Below are positions 1 through 7,101 of a DNA stretch of 15,463 nt, piece after piece. Numbering within the stretch: the stretch's first letter is position 1; every line of letters starts with the position of its first letter. Location of the stretch: positions 1 through 15,463 of the forward strand of contig CAMLRG010000130.1 in NCBI GenBank assembly GCA_946482335.1. Reading direction: 5' to 3'. The translations under genes were made by a program, and so were the position numbers. This DNA comes from an uncultured Duganella sp. (GTDB lineage: Bacteria > Pseudomonadota > Gammaproteobacteria > Burkholderiales > Burkholderiaceae). The notes under the pieces were generated by a model. The model ran no database searches. It saw nothing but the letters and a program-made list of their open reading frames with translations, and was not told the origin of the DNA.

Positions 1-1466
1 TGGTTGATGTGCACCACCGGGTCGCCGATCTTGAGCTCGGACAGGTCGCGCACCATCGATTCGACCTGCGTGACCGCTTCCTGCTTCTTGCGGCCGGCGC
101 GGCGGCCGCTGCCGGCGTACAGTTCCGTTTCCGTGATGAAGGCAAGGCCGTCTTCCAGCTCGAAACCGGCATGCAGGGGCGCTACGCCCAGCGCCACCTT
201 GGCGTCGCTGGCCAGGAAACCGTCGTAACCTTCGATCAGGGCGGGCGCCAGGTCGAATTCGGCAAAGTATTGCTGCAGGGTTTCTCGGCGGCCATTGGTC
301 TCGGCGCAGATCATCACGCGGCGGCCCGATTGCATCAGGTAGGCGCGCAGGTTGGTCAGCGGGTCGTCCAGGTGGCGGTTGACGGCGATGTTCGGGATTG
401 GCGCGGACAGCTCGGACGTTGGGGCCGACATGTCGCGCGAGATGGCGATGCGCGGGTGCGGTTTGGCCAGCACGAAGAATTGCTCGTCGCCGAGGAACAG
501 GTCTTGCGGCGGCAGGATCGGGCGCTCGCGGTCGGCTTTGAGGAACTTATAGCGCGATTCGGTATCGGCCCAGAAGCGCTTGATGGCGCCATCGATGTCG
601 CCGACCATCGCCACCGTTGCTTCGGCGGGCAGGTAATCGAAGAAGGTCGCGGTTTCGTCGAAGAACAGCGGCAGGTAGTATTCGATGCCGGCCGAGGCGA
701 TGCCGCTGCTGATGTCCTTGTAGACCACCGCGCGCGACGGGTCGCCTTCGAAGGTTTCGCGCCAGCGGCTGCGGAAGGCGGTGCGCGAGGCTTCATCCAT
801 CGGGAACTCGCGTCCCGGCAGCAGGCGCACGTCCTTGACCGGGTACAGCGAACGCTGGGTGTCGGCGTCGAAAGTGCGGATGGTTTCGATGGTGTCGCCG
901 AACAAGTCCAGCCGGTATGGCAGGGCCGAACCCATCGGGAACAGGTCGATCAGGCCACCGCGCACCGAGTATTCGCCGGGCGACATGACCTGGCTCACAT
1001 GGGTATACCCGGCCAGCGTGAGCTGCGACTTGAGGCGGGCTTCGTCCAGCGATTCGCCCTGCTTGAAGAAGAAGGTGTAGGCCGCCAGGAAGGAGGGCGG
1101 CGCCATGCGCACCAGCGCGGTGGTGGCGGGGATGATCGCCACGTCGCATTGGCCGGTCTGGATTTCATGCAGGGTCGCCAGGCGCTCCGATACCAGGTCC
1201 TGATGCGGCGAGAACGCGTCGTAAGGCAGGGTTTCCCAGTCGGGCAGTAGGTGGCAGCGTAGCTGGCCGTTGGCAAACCAGGGAATTTCGGCCAGCAGGC
1301 GCTGGCCATCGCTGGCTTGGGCCACGACCACGGCCAGCATCTGGCCGCGGCCCTTCAATTCGAGTGCAGTTTGCGCCAGCGCGTAGGCGTCGCCGGAGCC
1401 GAACAGGTTGGGCAGCGCAAAGCGGTTGCCGGGCTTTGGAATTGCTTTTTTTAAATCAAAGGGCAT
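1..1466 (-). CDS. mfd: Transcription-repair coupling factor Mfd, N-terminal part (3' end outside window)
   Basis: Mfd is a DNA translocase that removes RNA polymerase stalled at lesions and recruits UvrA for nucleotide excision repair. The 488 residues visible are the UvrB-like N-terminal module and the very start of the RNA-polymerase-interaction domain. Seen: a family-typical opening (MPFDLKKAIPKPGNRFALP), the segment LPDWETLPYDAFSPHQDL near residues 74-91, GEYSVRGGLIDLFPMG near 164-179, and ELKIGDPVVHIN at the window edge, where the RNAP-binding fold begins. The first domain has only a degenerate P-loop (AQASDGQ), as is known for Mfd, whose ATPase lies in the C-terminal helicase domains not present here. 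The ATG at 1466 has no clear Shine-Dalgarno but fits the family N-terminus. It lies 24 bp behind the phosphatase gene stop, so it is probably the last-read member of the mrcA run. The family call is very secure. Confidence 0.96.
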   Translation of the reverse strand, partial: MPFDLKKAIPKPGNRFALPNLFGSGDAYALAQTALELKGRGQMLAVVVAQASDGQRLLAEIPWFANGQLRCHLLPDWETLPYDAFSPHQDLVSERLATLHEIQTGQCDVAIIPATTALVRMAPPSFLAAYTFFFKQGESLDEARLKSQLTLAGYTHVSQVMSPGEYSVRGGLIDLFPMGSALPYRLDLFGDTIETIRTFDADTQRSLYPVKDVRLLPGREFPMDEASRTAFRSRWRETFEGDPSRAVVYKDISSGIASAGIEYYLPLFFDETATFFDYLPAEATVAMVGDIDGAIKRFWADTESRYKFLKADRERPILPPQDLFLGDEQFFVLAKPHPRIAISRDMSAPTSELSAPIPNIAVNRHLDDPLTNLRAYLMQSGRRVMICAETNGRRETLQQYFAEFDLAPALIEGYDGFLASDAKVALGVAPLHAGFELEDGLAFITETELYAGSGRRAGRKKQEAVTQVESMVRDLSELKIGDPVVHIN

Positions 1467-1490
1467 GCAAAGTGACGCTGGGAGGCGATA

Positions 1491-2300
1491 CTAATTGGCT
1501 GGCCCCACATTATAGCCCGCACTGGAGGCCGGGGCAGGGCACAGCAGGAGGATGGCCGTAATATTGTCACGGCTGCCATCCTGCTTGGCCCTTTCTACCA
1601 GCGCGGCGCAGGTTTCGGGCAGGTTGCCGGGCCCGGCGTCCGCCAGCAGCCCGGCCAGCGTTTCCGCTGTCGTGGCGCCGTACAGGCCATCGCTGCACAG
1701 GAGGTAGAGGTCGCCCGGCGCCAGGGTATGGGCGAACACGTCCGGCCGGACCTCGTCGCCGGGCCCGATTGCCTGCAGCAGCAGGTTGCGTGGCGGCAGC
1801 ATACTGGTCATGCCCGCTTCCAGCGCCTGCTGGTATAGTGTCTGGTCATGGGTCAGCTGGGCCAATTGGCCGTCGCGGTAGCGGTAGATACGGCTGTCGC
1901 CGACATGGAACACGAAGGCCGGGCCGCCAGCCAGCGGCTGCCACATGCCGGTCAGCGTGGTGCCCATGCCGTAGCCGTCGGACAGGCCGGCGGCGGCATT
2001 GTTGCGGAACAGGGTGCTGTTGGCGAACAGGACGGCGTCCTGCAACTGCCGCAGTGCGCCGGCTTCCGTGCCGGGCACCGGCTGGGCGCGCAAATGCTTC
2101 CACACCAACAGCAAGGCTTCCGTGCTGGCGATGTCGCCGCCGACATGGCCGCCCATGCCGTCAGCCACCGCGATAAAGTTCAGTTCCGGCAGCAGCAACA
2201 GGTTGTCCTGGTTGCTGGGCCGTACCGTACCCGCATCGGTCAGCCCATAAGCCAGGCCCATGGCCAATTGCTGCAATACCGGCGGCGACAGCGGTGTCAT
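1491..2300 (-). CDS. PP2C-family serine/threonine protein phosphatase
   Basis: Predicted cytoplasmic, metal-dependent protein phosphatase of the PPM/PP2C superfamily (PrpC/Stp1/PppA type), 269 aa, the usual size for a single-domain bacterial enzyme. Motifs run in the expected order: RPSNQD at 27-32, VADGMGGHVGG at 45-55 (D47 and the following Gly are metal-site positions), GMGTTL at 111-116, HVGDSRIYRYRDG at 132-144 (D135), LCSDGL at 201-206 (D204) and GSRDNIT at 242-248 (D245). All acidic metal ligands are present, so it should be active. It has no signal peptide or membrane helix. Its ATG overlaps the TGA of the binding-protein gene as ATGA (2297-2300), which suggests translational coupling. 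No partner Ser/Thr kinase is visible in the window, so its substrates are unknown. An internal ATG at residue 14 is a possible alternative start, but the overlap favours the first. Confidence 0.93.
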   Translation of the reverse strand: MTPLSPPVLQQLAMGLAYGLTDAGTVRPSNQDNLLLLPELNFIAVADGMGGHVGGDIASTEALLLVWKHLRAQPVPGTEAGALRQLQDAVLFANSTLFRNNAAAGLSDGYGMGTTLTGMWQPLAGGPAFVFHVGDSRIYRYRDGQLAQLTHDQTLYQQALEAGMTSMLPPRNLLLQAIGPGDEVRPDVFAHTLAPGDLYLLCSDGLYGATTAETLAGLLADAGPGNLPETCAALVERAKQDGSRDNITAILLLCPAPASSAGYNVGPAN

Positions 2301-3298
2301 TTGATTTGCTCCGCAAGCTGCAGCACGCGCGCCGGCGGTACCATGCCAAGCTGGCGTGCCACGTCCATGTTGACGAGGTAGGAGTAACTGCCCGGGGTTT
2401 CGATCGGCAGCGCGGCGGGCTTGACGCGATGGTACAGGATTTGCGCCGCCTTATGCGCGGTGAGCCGGCCGACCTTGGCGTAGCCGGCCACCAGGCCAAA
2501 CAGGGCGCGCCCGTCGCGCAGCGCCACTTCGGCCGCGGAAAACACCGGCAAGCCCAGTTCCAGCGCGGTGTCGGTCAACAGCTTGCGTTGCGAGGCGAGG
2601 AAGCTGTCCGGCCCCACGTAGAGCAATTGGGCGCCGCTGGCGGCGAATTCCCTGAGCATGCCTGGAATTGCCGCGGCATGTGGCCGGCCCTGCGCGTCCA
2701 GCGGCAAGGGGCGGCAGGTGAATTCGGCCGCCACCCTTTCGGCTTCGGCCCGCATTTCGCGCATGCTGACTTTGGCGTTGACCTCATTCGGATTGAAGAG
2801 GGCCGCGATGCGGTCGAAGCGGCGATAGTTGCGGATGGCATTCATTTGCTGGCGCGCAGGCACCACGTGGCTGACGCCAGTCAGGTTGCGCTGGGACGAT
2901 GCGAGATTGCGCACCAGGCCTGAGGCGATCGGCGCCGACACCATGGTGAACAGGATCGGGATCTCGAATTCCTTCTCCGCCACCGCCATGGTGACCGTTG
3001 TGCCCCAGGTGTAGATCAGGTCCGCGTGCCAGGCGCGCGCTTCGTCCAGCAGCCCCGGCACGCGCTCCGCTTCCAGGTCCACACTGCGCACCAGGATTTC
3101 AGCTTCGAAGCGGTTATCGGCGAACCATTGGCGGAAGCCCGCTTCGACTTCAGTCTCGCCGCGGAACAGGATCATGTAGATGCGCGGCACGTGCGGGCTG
3201 GCGTGATGGGCGCGCGCTGCGAACGGGACGGCCGCGAGCAGCGCCGTGGCGCCAAGCATGCGCCGGCGCAGCATGGACCCTGGCTTTTCCGGCAGCAT
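2297..3298 (-). CDS. Orphan ABC-type periplasmic substrate-binding protein (ABC_sub_bind/TrpX-like family)
   Basis: A 333-aa exported protein of the uncharacterised periplasmic binding family often labelled ABC_sub_bind (PF04392). The N-terminus carries RRRMLG at 11-16, then a hydrophobic stretch and an AxA site (A28-R-A30), so cleavage is expected near residue 30. The RRxML pattern would also fit a Tat signal. The mature part has two binding lobes, with family-like segments such as LIYTWGTTVTMAVAEK, LFTMVSAPIASGLV, NLTGVSH and a C-terminal lobe ending LVNMDVARQLGMVPPARVLQ. No permease or ATPase gene is adjacent, so a transport role is unsupported. It may act as a solute sensor or use a distant transporter. 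It starts 2 bp after the mrcA stop and overlaps the phosphatase start by 4 bp. An ATG at residue 9 (3274) is an equally possible start and gives a shorter n-region. The ligand cannot be inferred. Confidence 0.86.
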   Translation of the reverse strand: MLPEKPGSMLRRRMLGATALLAAVPFAARAHHASPHVPRIYMILFRGETEVEAGFRQWFADNRFEAEILVRSVDLEAERVPGLLDEARAWHADLIYTWGTTVTMAVAEKEFEIPILFTMVSAPIASGLVRNLASSQRNLTGVSHVVPARQQMNAIRNYRRFDRIAALFNPNEVNAKVSMREMRAEAERVAAEFTCRPLPLDAQGRPHAAAIPGMLREFAASGAQLLYVGPDSFLASQRKLLTDTALELGLPVFSAAEVALRDGRALFGLVAGYAKVGRLTAHKAAQILYHRVKPAALPIETPGSYSYLVNMDVARQLGMVPPARVLQLAEQIK

Positions 3299-3300
3299 GC

Positions 3301-5697
3301 TCAGCCGCCCGCCGCCATTTGCTGTTGGGGCGCTGGCTGGGGCGGCGGAACCGGCGCCGCTGGCGGGGCCGGTGGGGGCGGTGCTTGCGGGGCCGGCGGC
3401 GCAGTTCCGTCGGCAGGCACCGGCGCGTCGCCTTCAGGCGGCAAGTCCATATCGACCGCCAGCACGGTCGGGTCGCCCGCGTACTCTTCGAGGATCCAGT
3501 CGCCGTTCAGCTGCACCACGCCTTCCGGCACCGGACGTTCGACCGCGGGATGCTTGGACATGGCCGCGCGCATATAGTCCATCCAGATCGGCAGCGCCAG
3601 GGTGGCGCCGAACTCGCGGCCGCCGAGCGATTTCGGTTCGTCGTAGCCCATCCAGGCCACGGCCACCACGCCGCCGCCGTAGCCGGCGAACCAGCCGTCG
3701 AAGGAATCGCTGGTGGTACCGGTCTTGCCGGCCAGGTCGGGACGGCCCAGGCGGCCGGCTGCCGCGCCGGTGCCGCTGCGGGTCACGTCGCGCATCATGC
3801 TGTCCATGATGTAGACATTGCGCTCGTCAACTACGCGTTCGCCTGTGTTGGCGGGGGCGGGCGGCTTGATGTCCATGATCGGGGCGCCCTTGGCATCGGT
3901 GACGCGCGCAATCAGGTAGGGGGTTACCTTGTAACCGCCGTTGGCAAACACGGCATAGGCACTGGCCAACTGCAGCGGCGTCACCGCGCCGGTGCCCAGG
4001 GCCAGGGTGTAATTCTTCGGATGGCGCGGCAAGTCGAAGCCGAAGCGGGCCAGGAAGGCGTGCGCATCGTCCAGGCCCGCCGCGCGCAGCAGGCGTACCG
4101 AAGGCACGTTTTTCGACGCGGCCAGGGAACGGCGCATGGTGACCTGGCCGTCGAACACGAAGTCGTCGTTCTGCGGCGTCCAAGGCTCGCCGTTGGCGCC
4201 GCCCGGCATTTCCAGGGGCTGGTCGGCGATCACGGTGGCCGGGCCGAAGCCTTTCGCGACGGCTGCCGAATAGATGAAAGGCTTGATGGAGGAACCCGGC
4301 TGGCGCCACGCTTGCGTCACGTGGTTGAACTGTTGCAGGCCGAAATCGAAGCCCCCCACCATGGCCTGGTAGGCGCCGGTATCGGCATCGAGCGAAACGA
4401 AGGCCGCCGCGACTTTCGGCACCTGGGTGATGGCCCAGGCTTTCTTTTCGGTCTGCATCACGCGGATCACGGAACCGGGCCGGATCGCGAACGCCGGCTT
4501 GGCCCTGCCGGACAGGGCGGCGGCGGCCAGCTTCAAGCCTTCGCCACTGATTGTGAGCACGTCGCCGTCGGAGGTTTCGGCCTTGACCAGCGTCGGGCTG
4601 GCTTGCAGCACCACGGCCGGGATCAGGCCGTCGCTGACGGTGCGTTTGGCCAGCGCTTCGTCGATGGCGTCGCCGCGTTCCTCCTCGTCGGCCGGCAGGT
4701 CGATCTGGGCTTCGGGCCCCCGGTAGCCGTGGCGCTGGTCGTATGCGACCACATTGCGGCGCACGGAAGCGTAGGCCGCGTTCTGGTCGGTCGACACAAT
4801 GGTGGTGTAGACGTTGATGCCGCGCGTATAGGCCGCTTCCTTGAACTCTTCAAAGACCACCTGGCGCGCCAATTCCGCCACGTATTCGGCGTGTGTGTCG
4901 AACTCCTGGCCGCGGTGGTTGACGTGCAGCTGCTCCTTCTTCGCCGCCTCGTACTGCGCCTCGGTGATGTAATCGAGCTCGTACATGCGCCTCAGCACCG
5001 CTTGCTGGCGCGAGCGCGCCTTTTTCGGGTTGACGGCGGGGTTGTTGCGCGACGGGTTTTGCGGCAAGCCGGCCAGCATGGCCGTTTCCGCGATCGACAA
5101 TTCCTTCAGCGACTTGCCGAAGTAAGCCTGGGCTGCGCTGGCAAAGCCGTAAGAGCGCTGGCCCAGGAAGATGTTGTTCATGTACAGCTCGAGGATCTTG
5201 TCCTTCTCCAGGGCAGCCTCGATGCGGTAAGCCAGCATGATCTCGGCGATCTTGCGCGAGATGAACTTGTCCTTGCTCAGGTAGAAATCGCGCGCCACCT
5301 GCATGGTGATGGTGGAAGCGCCCTGGCGGAAACTGCCGCGCAGGTTGGCGCGGGCGGCGCCCATGGCGCGGATCCAGTCGATGCCGCCGTGTTCGTAGAA
5401 GCGCGCGTCTTCGATGGCCAGCACGGCCTTCTTCATCAGGTCCGGCACTTCCGCGATAGGCGTGAAATCGCGGTGTTCTTCGCCGAATTCGCCGATCAGG
5501 ACCTTGTCCGCGGTGTAGATGCGCAGCGGGATCTTGGGGCGGTAGTCGGTGACCGCTTCGAGGGTGGGCAGGTTGGGGCGGATGACAAAAGCAGCATAAC
5601 AGGCCAGGGCGATGCCGCCGGCGAGGGCGGCGACGCCTGCGCCGATCCCGGCGCGGGTAAGGGTGCGGCGGTTCAGCCAGGATGGACGATTGCTCAA
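3301..5697 (-). CDS. mrcA: Penicillin-binding protein 1A (class A, bifunctional glycosyltransferase/transpeptidase)
   Basis: Peptidoglycan synthase that polymerises lipid II and cross-links stem peptides at the inner membrane. From the chosen start it has 798 aa: one membrane anchor near 15-38; a GT51 domain about 70-250 with EDARFYEHGG (catalytic E96), RQGASTITMQ and the run near 171-190; an OB-like insert about 310-430 typical of PBP1A; and a transpeptidase domain with SSIK (S469, K472), SKN (528-530) and KTGTT (658-662). A Pro/Ala-rich tail fills about the last 39 residues. The start is uncertain: the frame is open to a TTG at 5727, and a GTG lies at 5709. I chose the TTG at 5697 because GAGAG sits 5 nt upstream, and because a perfect TATAAT at 5727-5732 would place the transcript start downstream of the 5727 codon. 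It heads the minus-strand run with the binding protein, PP2C and mfd. Confidence 0.95.
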   Translation of the reverse strand: MSNRPSWLNRRTLTRAGIGAGVAALAGGIALACYAAFVIRPNLPTLEAVTDYRPKIPLRIYTADKVLIGEFGEEHRDFTPIAEVPDLMKKAVLAIEDARFYEHGGIDWIRAMGAARANLRGSFRQGASTITMQVARDFYLSKDKFISRKIAEIMLAYRIEAALEKDKILELYMNNIFLGQRSYGFASAAQAYFGKSLKELSIAETAMLAGLPQNPSRNNPAVNPKKARSRQQAVLRRMYELDYITEAQYEAAKKEQLHVNHRGQEFDTHAEYVAELARQVVFEEFKEAAYTRGINVYTTIVSTDQNAAYASVRRNVVAYDQRHGYRGPEAQIDLPADEEERGDAIDEALAKRTVSDGLIPAVVLQASPTLVKAETSDGDVLTISGEGLKLAAAALSGRAKPAFAIRPGSVIRVMQTEKKAWAITQVPKVAAAFVSLDADTGAYQAMVGGFDFGLQQFNHVTQAWRQPGSSIKPFIYSAAVAKGFGPATVIADQPLEMPGGANGEPWTPQNDDFVFDGQVTMRRSLAASKNVPSVRLLRAAGLDDAHAFLARFGFDLPRHPKNYTLALGTGAVTPLQLASAYAVFANGGYKVTPYLIARVTDAKGAPIMDIKPPAPANTGERVVDERNVYIMDSMMRDVTRSGTGAAAGRLGRPDLAGKTGTTSDSFDGWFAGYGGGVVAVAWMGYDEPKSLGGREFGATLALPIWMDYMRAAMSKHPAVERPVPEGVVQLNGDWILEEYAGDPTVLAVDMDLPPEGDAPVPADGTAPPAPQAPPPPAPPAAPVPPPQPAPQQQMAAGG

Positions 5698-5726
5698 ATC
5701 AGCTCTCACTGTTTCTAGGTCGGGCA

Positions 5727-5732
5727 ATTATA
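5727..5732 (-). promoter_or_regulatory. Perfect -10 hexamer (TATAAT) for the mrcA run
   Basis: On the minus strand the hexamer TATAAT ends at 5727. The likely transcript start is around 5720, 20 or so bases before the chosen mrcA start. No convincing -35 box lies 16-18 bp upstream (the sequence there is roughly TGAAGG), so an activator or a weak -35 is implied. The last T of the hexamer is also the first T of the upstream TTG codon at 5727, which argues against translation starting there. Confidence 0.45.
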
Positions 5733-5745
5733 GACCATGCGATAG

Positions 5746-5775
5746 TTGCCCCTTCATTGTGGTTTATGCCATAGT
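5746..5775 (+). promoter_or_regulatory. Weak candidate promoter for the amidohydrolase-glpD pair
   Basis: TTGCCC (5746-5751, 4 of 6 to the -35 consensus) is followed after 18 bp by CATAGT (5770-5775, 4 of 6 to the -10). A transcript would begin near 5782 and give a leader of about 28 nt that contains the strong ribosome site. The match is modest, and its position in the divergent gap is the main support. No operator-like dyad is evident between the two divergent promoters. Confidence 0.25.
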
Positions 5776-5795
5776 CATAGGTGATTTAGTCTAAA

Positions 5796-5802
5796 AAGGA
5801 GG
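5796..5802 (+). promoter_or_regulatory. Strong Shine-Dalgarno fixing the amidohydrolase start
   Basis: AAGGAGG, complementary to the 16S 3' end, lies 7 nt before the ATG at 5810. It is the best ribosome binding site in the window and settles the start, which also places a clean signal peptide at the N-terminus. Confidence 0.85.
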
Positions 5803-5809
5803 CTGGGAC

Positions 5810-7090
5810 ATGAAGAAAACGGGTGCGGCGGGCTTGCTGCTGGCGCTGGGATCGGTCGGGACGGCAGGCGCCATGACCGTCGATTGCGGCCGCCTGCTGG
5901 ACGTCAAGGCCGGGGTGTGGCGCGAGAAGGTCACGGTCCATATCGAAAACGGTTCGGTGAAGGCGGTCGAACCGACCCGGGGCAAGGGCGACGTCGACCT
6001 CGGTGCGATGTCCTGCATGCCCGGTTTCATCGACATGCACGTGCACCTGACCGGCCAGACCCAGCCCCAGGTCGAGGCCCTGCGCGGCCAATTGACGCTG
6101 GACGCCATCGACCGCGCCTACGATTCCGTCGCCTATGCCGAGCGCACGCTGAAAGCCGGATTCACCTCGGTGCGCGACCTTGGCGCCAACGAAGGCTTGA
6201 ATATCGCCATGAAGCGCGCCATCCATAGCGGCGCCATCGTCGGCCCGCGCATGTTCACGGCCGGTAAGACCATCGCCACCACCGGCGGCCACGGCGACCC
6301 AAGCAATGGCCAGTCGCGCGAATTGCGCCATCTGCGCGGCTTGCCTGGCCCTGACGAAGGCGTGGTCAACAGCCCCGACGAGGCGCGCCAGGCGGTACGT
6401 GCCCGCTACCAGGAAGGCGCGGACGTGATCAAGATCACCGCCACCGGCGGCGTCTTGAGCCAGGCCGCCAGCGGCATGAATTCGCAGTTTGACGACGCCG
6501 AGTTGAAGGCGCTGGTTGCCGCCGCCCGGGATTACGGCTTCAAGGTGGCCGCCCACGCGCACGGCGCGGAAGGCATGAAGCGCGCGCTGAAGGCCGGCGT
6601 GGACTCGATCGAACACGGCACCTTCATGGATGACGAAACCATCGCCCTGTTCAAGAAGACCGGTGGCTGGTACGTGCCGACCATCAGCGCCGGGCGTTAT
6701 GTGGCTGACAAGGCCAGGGAGCCGAATTACTATTCCCCGCTGGTGCGCCCGAAGGCGGCGGAAATCGGCCCGCAGATCCAGGGCACCTTTGCACGCGCCT
6801 ACAAGGCCGGTGTGAAGATTGCCTTCGGCACCGACGCCGGCGTTTTCCCGCACGGCGACAATGCCAAGGAATTCGCCTATATGGTCGAAGCAGGCATGCC
6901 GGCGCTGGAGGCGATCCGTTCCGCCACCCTCAGCGCAGCCTCGCTGCTGGGCCAGTCTCGGCGCCTCGGATCGATCGAGCCGGGCTTCGCGGCCGACATC
7001 GTGGCGGTGGCGGGCGATCCGCTGAAGGACATCACCCTGCTTCAGAAGGTGGGATTCGTGATGAAGGACGGCGTCGTTTATAAACAGTAA
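5810..7090 (+). CDS. Exported metal-dependent amidohydrolase (imidazolonepropionase/Xaa-Pro dipeptidase-like)
   Basis: A 426-aa member of the amidohydrolase superfamily that hydrolyses amide or cyclic amide bonds with a mono- or binuclear metal centre. Residues 1-21 form a signal peptide (KK, hydrophobic core, AGA cleavage site), so it is predicted periplasmic or secreted. The metal site is complete: HVH at 77-79, K208 in VIKITATGG (the usual carboxylated lysine), H249 in AHAHG, H269 in IEHGTF and D342 in FGTDAGVFPHG. The C-terminal PGFAADIVAVAGDPL is the composite beta-sandwich typical of the family. Relatives with this layout act on N-acyl or X-Pro/X-Lys dipeptides, but the substrate cannot be read from sequence. 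It is followed 11 bp later by glpD on the same strand and is probably co-transcribed, although no metabolic link between the two is obvious. Confidence 0.9.
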   Translation: MKKTGAAGLLLALGSVGTAGAMTVDCGRLLDVKAGVWREKVTVHIENGSVKAVEPTRGKGDVDLGAMSCMPGFIDMHVHLTGQTQPQVEALRGQLTLDAIDRAYDSVAYAERTLKAGFTSVRDLGANEGLNIAMKRAIHSGAIVGPRMFTAGKTIATTGGHGDPSNGQSRELRHLRGLPGPDEGVVNSPDEARQAVRARYQEGADVIKITATGGVLSQAASGMNSQFDDAELKALVAAARDYGFKVAAHAHGAEGMKRALKAGVDSIEHGTFMDDETIALFKKTGGWYVPTISAGRYVADKAREPNYYSPLVRPKAAEIGPQIQGTFARAYKAGVKIAFGTDAGVFPHGDNAKEFAYMVEAGMPALEAIRSATLSAASLLGQSRRLGSIEPGFAADIVAVAGDPLKDITLLQKVGFVMKDGVVYKQ

Positions 7091-7101
7091 CCGGAAAGCG
7101 C

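Noticed and set aside
9..1250. A 413-codon plus-strand open frame opposite mfd
   Set aside because: The minus strand encodes unmistakable Mfd; the plus-strand product has shadow composition and no motif.
2998..5718. A 906-codon open frame on the plus strand opposite mrcA
   Set aside because: It lies wholly antisense to a gene with complete GT51 and transpeptidase motifs; its product is Arg/Gly/His/Val-rich with no recognisable domain, a common artefact of high-GC codon use.
7091..7101. Possible promoter for glpD alone
   Set aside because: Only 11 bp separate the genes and no -10/-35 pair stands out just upstream, so readthrough is the simpler view.
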